A program made the translations under genes and the position numbers. Shown in pieces: positions 61,871-64,000 of a DNA stretch of 64,000 nucleotides (positions are counted from its first letter, which is position 1; the number at the start of each line of letters is the position of its first letter). Below the pieces are notes generated by a model, which saw only the letters and a list, made by a program, of their open reading frames with translations, ran no database searches and had not been told where the DNA came from. Source of the DNA: Yinghuangia seranimata (lineage in GTDB: Bacteria; Actinomycetota; Actinomycetes; Streptomycetales; Streptomycetaceae); NCBI RefSeq assembly GCF_029953285.1, contig NZ_JASAOI010000006.1, forward strand, positions 62,001 through 126,000, read 5' to 3'.

Positions 61871-61922
61871 GATCCGCGGATCCGACGCGGATCCGACGCG
61901 GATCCGACGCGGATCCGATGCC
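61871..61922. repeat. 11-bp tandem repeat with GGATCC cores
   Basis: GATCCGACGCG occurs three times in tandem (61879-61911), flanked by partial copies at 61871 and 61912. Each junction contains the palindrome GGATCC. It begins 6 bp after the ung stop. It may be a slippage-prone minisatellite or a multi-site binding region. Confidence 0.85.
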
Positions 61923-62074
61923 GTGCGGCCCGGTGCGGACAGCCGATCGCGCCGGGCCGATCAATTTCGACCAGTTTCGGAGAACGGCGGAAAACCGCCT
62001 GGTATCGGGATCTACGCGCGATCCGATGTGCCAATGTGTATCGCTCGGTTCGAGCGCACCCCCTGGCGGTACAC

Positions 62075-62731
62075 GTGGCAGCAAACGGTGTTCACACCTC
62101 CCCACCCCTCGATCTGACCTCGGGTTACGTCGCCCACCGCGGTCTGCGTGAGGAGCTCGCGCGCCTGACCGTGGCGACCCGTGAAGTCAATCCCGCCGAC
62201 ATCCGCCAGGTCCGCGCGGTCGAGGACCACCTCGCCCTGGTGCTGCGGTTTCTGGCCGCGCACCACCGCGAGGAGGACGCCCTCGTCTTCCCGCGCGTCC
62301 GGGCCCGGGTCGGCCACGGACTCCCCGTCGCGGGACGGGTGTTCACCGATCTGGCGGTGGACCACGACTCGCTCGACGTGCTGACGCGCCGCGCCGGTGA
62401 CACCCAAGTCCCCCTGCGGGAACGATCGTTGGCGATCGGCAGACTGCACGCCCTCGTGGCGCGGCACACCTACCAGGAGGAGCGGGAGATGTTCCCGCTC
62501 ATGCGACGGCACGTCAGCAACCTGGAGCAGCGCCGCCTGCTGCGTCGCACGCTGCGTGGCTGGGGCCGCGACCTCCCGGCGTTCGTCGCGCTGTACTTCC
62601 ACCACGCCGACGCGGGCGAGCGGGCCCGGCTGCTGCGCTTCGCCCCGTTCGGCGCCGGCCTGATGTGGCGGCTGAGCTGGAAGCGCGGCTACGAGCGGCG
62701 GCGCGTCGCGGCATACGGCACGTCGACCTGA
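62075..62731 (+). CDS. Hemerythrin HHE-domain protein
   Basis: The 218-residue protein from the GTG at 62075 (another in-frame GTG is at 62036) has the four-helix diiron pattern: VAHRGLREEL, LRFLAAHHREEDALVFPRV with His and Glu ligands, DLAVDHDSLDVL, and LVARHTYQEEREMFPL. It would bind a diiron centre that senses or binds oxygen or NO. The C-terminal part continues with a helical region GYERRRVAAYG. The start is uncertain. Confidence 0.82.
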   Translation: MAANGVHTSPPLDLTSGYVAHRGLREELARLTVATREVNPADIRQVRAVEDHLALVLRFLAAHHREEDALVFPRVRARVGHGLPVAGRVFTDLAVDHDSLDVLTRRAGDTQVPLRERSLAIGRLHALVARHTYQEEREMFPLMRRHVSNLEQRRLLRRTLRGWGRDLPAFVALYFHHADAGERARLLRFAPFGAGLMWRLSWKRGYERRRVAAYGTST

Positions 62732-62881
62732 GCCCACCCCCGTAGGCCGAGCGCAAAAGCCCGCCCGCCGCGCGCCCGCGCGGCCCCGCCGAGTGATCGG
62801 CGCGGTGCCGCGCGCGCCGCCACGCGTGTTCCGGTTCGAGGAGTACGATCGCCCCGATACTCACCGTGAGGGAAGGTGGCG

Positions 62882-63172
62882 ATGACTGCGCCTTTGGAGG
62901 TATCGGCTGCTCGCGGCGCCGCCACGCGGCCGGTCCCCGGCACCGGCCCGGCCGACGTTCACGACCGGTGGCCGGACGACGGCGCGGCCGACGCGGACCC
63001 CCTGCTGATCGATGTGAGCGGGCTGGGACTCGACCGCCTCACCGCCCTCGGCCGGCTCGGCGACCTGGACGCGCTGGCGCCCGACGTGCTCGCCGCCGCG
63101 CTGCGCCGGGTGGCCGCCGAGGCGCTGGACTGCGCGGATTCGCCGGTCGCCGCGTTCAACTCGGCCTTCTGA
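62882..63172 (+). CDS. fxsA: FxsA-type FxSxx-COOH cyclophane RiPP precursor
   Basis: The ATG at 62882 follows GGAAGG. The 96-residue peptide has an acidic, helical leader (LLIDVSGLGLDRLTALGRLG) and ends in AAFNSAF, so its last five residues FNSAF fit the FxSxx-COOH rule of this precursor family. The radical SAM gene fxsB follows after 44 bp. The Phe and Ser residues of the core are the expected crosslink sites. Confidence 0.85.
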   Translation: MTAPLEVSAARGAATRPVPGTGPADVHDRWPDDGAADADPLLIDVSGLGLDRLTALGRLGDLDALAPDVLAAALRRVAAEALDCADSPVAAFNSAF

Positions 63173-63216
63173 GCCAGGTCTTCGCCGCGGGCGGGGGATT
63201 CGAAGGGGGCGTCCCA

Positions 63217-64000
63217 GTGCCCGAGGAAGCGTGGGGCTTCCGGCAGTTCGTCGTCAAACTGCACAGCCGCTGCAACCTCCGATGCGCGCACTGCTACGTG
63301 TACGAACTGCGCGACGCGAGCTGGCGCGGCCAGCCGCGCGTCATGGCCGCGGCCACCATGGACCTGCTCGCCGCGCGCATCGCCGAGCACGCCCGGACGC
63401 ACCGCATGCGGCAGGTGCGCGTGGTGCTGCACGGCGGTGAGCCGCTGCTCGCCGGACCGGCGCGCATCGACCGCATCGCGCGGACCCTGCGCGCCGCGCT
63501 CGGCGACGACACGGACCTCGCCCTGTCCGTGCAGACCAACGGCACCCTGCTCACGCCGCGCCTGCTCGACGTGTGCGCCGAGCACGGCATCGCGGTCGGG
63601 GTCAGCCTCGACGGCGACGCGGACGCCAACGACCGGCACCGCGTGTACGCCGGCGGCCTCGGCAGCCATCGCGACGTGGTGCGCGGCCTCACGCTGCTGC
63701 GCACGCCCCCGTACCGGCACCTCTACAGCGGCCTGCTGTGCACGGTCGACCCACGTCAGGACCCGGTACGCACCTACGAGGCGCTCGTCGCGCACGAGCC
63801 GCCCCGGATCGACCTCCTCCTCCCGCACGGCACATGGCAGTTCCCGCCGACCGGGCACGACCCGTCGGGGACGCCGTACGCGCGCTGGCTCGGCGCGGTG
63901 TTCGACCGCTGGTACGACGCGCCGCGCCCCGAGACCGGGATCCGCCTGTTCGAGGAGATCCTGGCGCTGCTGCTCGGCGGCCGGGCCCGCACCGAAGCCG
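63217..64000 (+). CDS. fxsB: FxsB-type radical SAM/SPASM maturase (partial, runs off right edge)
   Basis: The GTG at 63217 follows AAGGGGG. Translation is open to the window end (261 residues). The radical SAM cluster motif is LHSRCNLRCAHCYVYEL (Cys19, Cys23, Cys26), followed by VVLHGGEPLL, SVQTNGTLL and GVSLDGDADANDRHRVY, the SPASM maturase type. It would bind the FxsA leader and form a carbon-carbon or carbon-heteroatom crosslink in the core. The C-terminal SPASM region is not in the window. Confidence 0.9.
   Translation, partial: MPEEAWGFRQFVVKLHSRCNLRCAHCYVYELRDASWRGQPRVMAAATMDLLAARIAEHARTHRMRQVRVVLHGGEPLLAGPARIDRIARTLRAALGDDTDLALSVQTNGTLLTPRLLDVCAEHGIAVGVSLDGDADANDRHRVYAGGLGSHRDVVRGLTLLRTPPYRHLYSGLLCTVDPRQDPVRTYEALVAHEPPRIDLLLPHGTWQFPPTGHDPSGTPYARWLGAVFDRWYDAPRPETGIRLFEEILALLLGGRARTEA

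Noticed and set aside
1-64000. tRNA, rRNA, CRISPR, insertion-sequence or phage features
   Set aside because: I looked for T-loop-like sequences, regularly spaced repeats, transposase motifs and structural phage genes and found none convincing. The Rpn-like gene belongs to a family sometimes called transposase, but no inverted terminal repeats flank it.

Overview
The window is 64 kb of very GC-rich DNA with dense, short-gapped genes, frequent GTG starts, GTGA/ATGA-type overlaps, G/C third-position codons and several likely leaderless promoters. These traits, together with a hopanoid operon, SigB-like and SigE-family sigma factors, a SARP-type (BTAD) regulator, an F420-type DUF385 protein, a DmdR-like iron box and an FxsA/FxsB RiPP pair, point to the chromosome of a filamentous actinomycete, most likely Streptomycetaceae or a close relative. 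This is inferred from gene content only. I see no rRNA, tRNA, CRISPR array, insertion sequence or prophage.

Layout. 0-8.9 kb: a hairpin and a Zur-like palindrome at the left edge, a membrane zinc-ribbon protein, a large convergent ATPase-BTAD regulator with an internal 237-bp tandem duplication, a HEAT-repeat protein and an acyl-CoA ligase. 8.9-12.8 kb: a DHA2 drug exporter, then a haem module (DUF2470 protein, anchored neocarzinostatin-fold surface protein, divergent haem oxygenase) around an iron box. 12.9-19.1 kb: a complete five-gene peptide/nickel-type ABC importer operon. 19.0-28.4 kb: a PPOX-fold protein, then the hopanoid operon hpnC-hpnD-hpnE-polyprenyl synthase-shc-hpnG-hpnO, which has no hpnH. 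28.4-30.6 kb: an ECF sigma/anti-sigma-like pair and a conserved membrane protein. 30.6-40.1 kb: two amidohydrolase-fold proteins (the first without the usual metal ligands) plus an SDR, then DUF385, HAD, methyltransferase, MDR oxidoreductase, MatB-like ligase, lipoprotein and a FhuF-type reductase. 40.2-48.6 kb: TerD, a GCS2/ATP-grasp fusion, pyruvate carboxylase and a SigB-family sigma factor. 48.6-55.7 kb: an MFS/MarR divergent pair around a near-perfect 35-bp palindrome, and an amino-acid-type ABC operon ending in a glutamine amidotransferase gene, divergent from a LacI regulator with two operators four helical turns apart. 55.7-64 kb: a probable Rpn-like PD-(D/E)XK protein with an internal start and a tail-like small neighbour, an LAxTG-type protein with an acidic tail, YibE/F, a beta-propeller protein, DoxX, uracil-DNA glycosylase, a hemerythrin protein, and fxsA with fxsB running off the right edge.

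Working units. The hopanoid operon makes squalene from farnesyl diphosphate through presqualene diphosphate and hydroxysqualene and cyclises it to hopene; side-chain extension would need an HpnH encoded elsewhere. The haem genes fit iron recovery from haem under iron control. Local regulators sit beside clear palindromes (MarR, LacI, iron box), so several regulatory circuits can be read from the sequence. The most unusual locus is the Rpn-like gene at 55.8-57.0 kb, whose layout resembles intragenic toxin-antitoxin genes.
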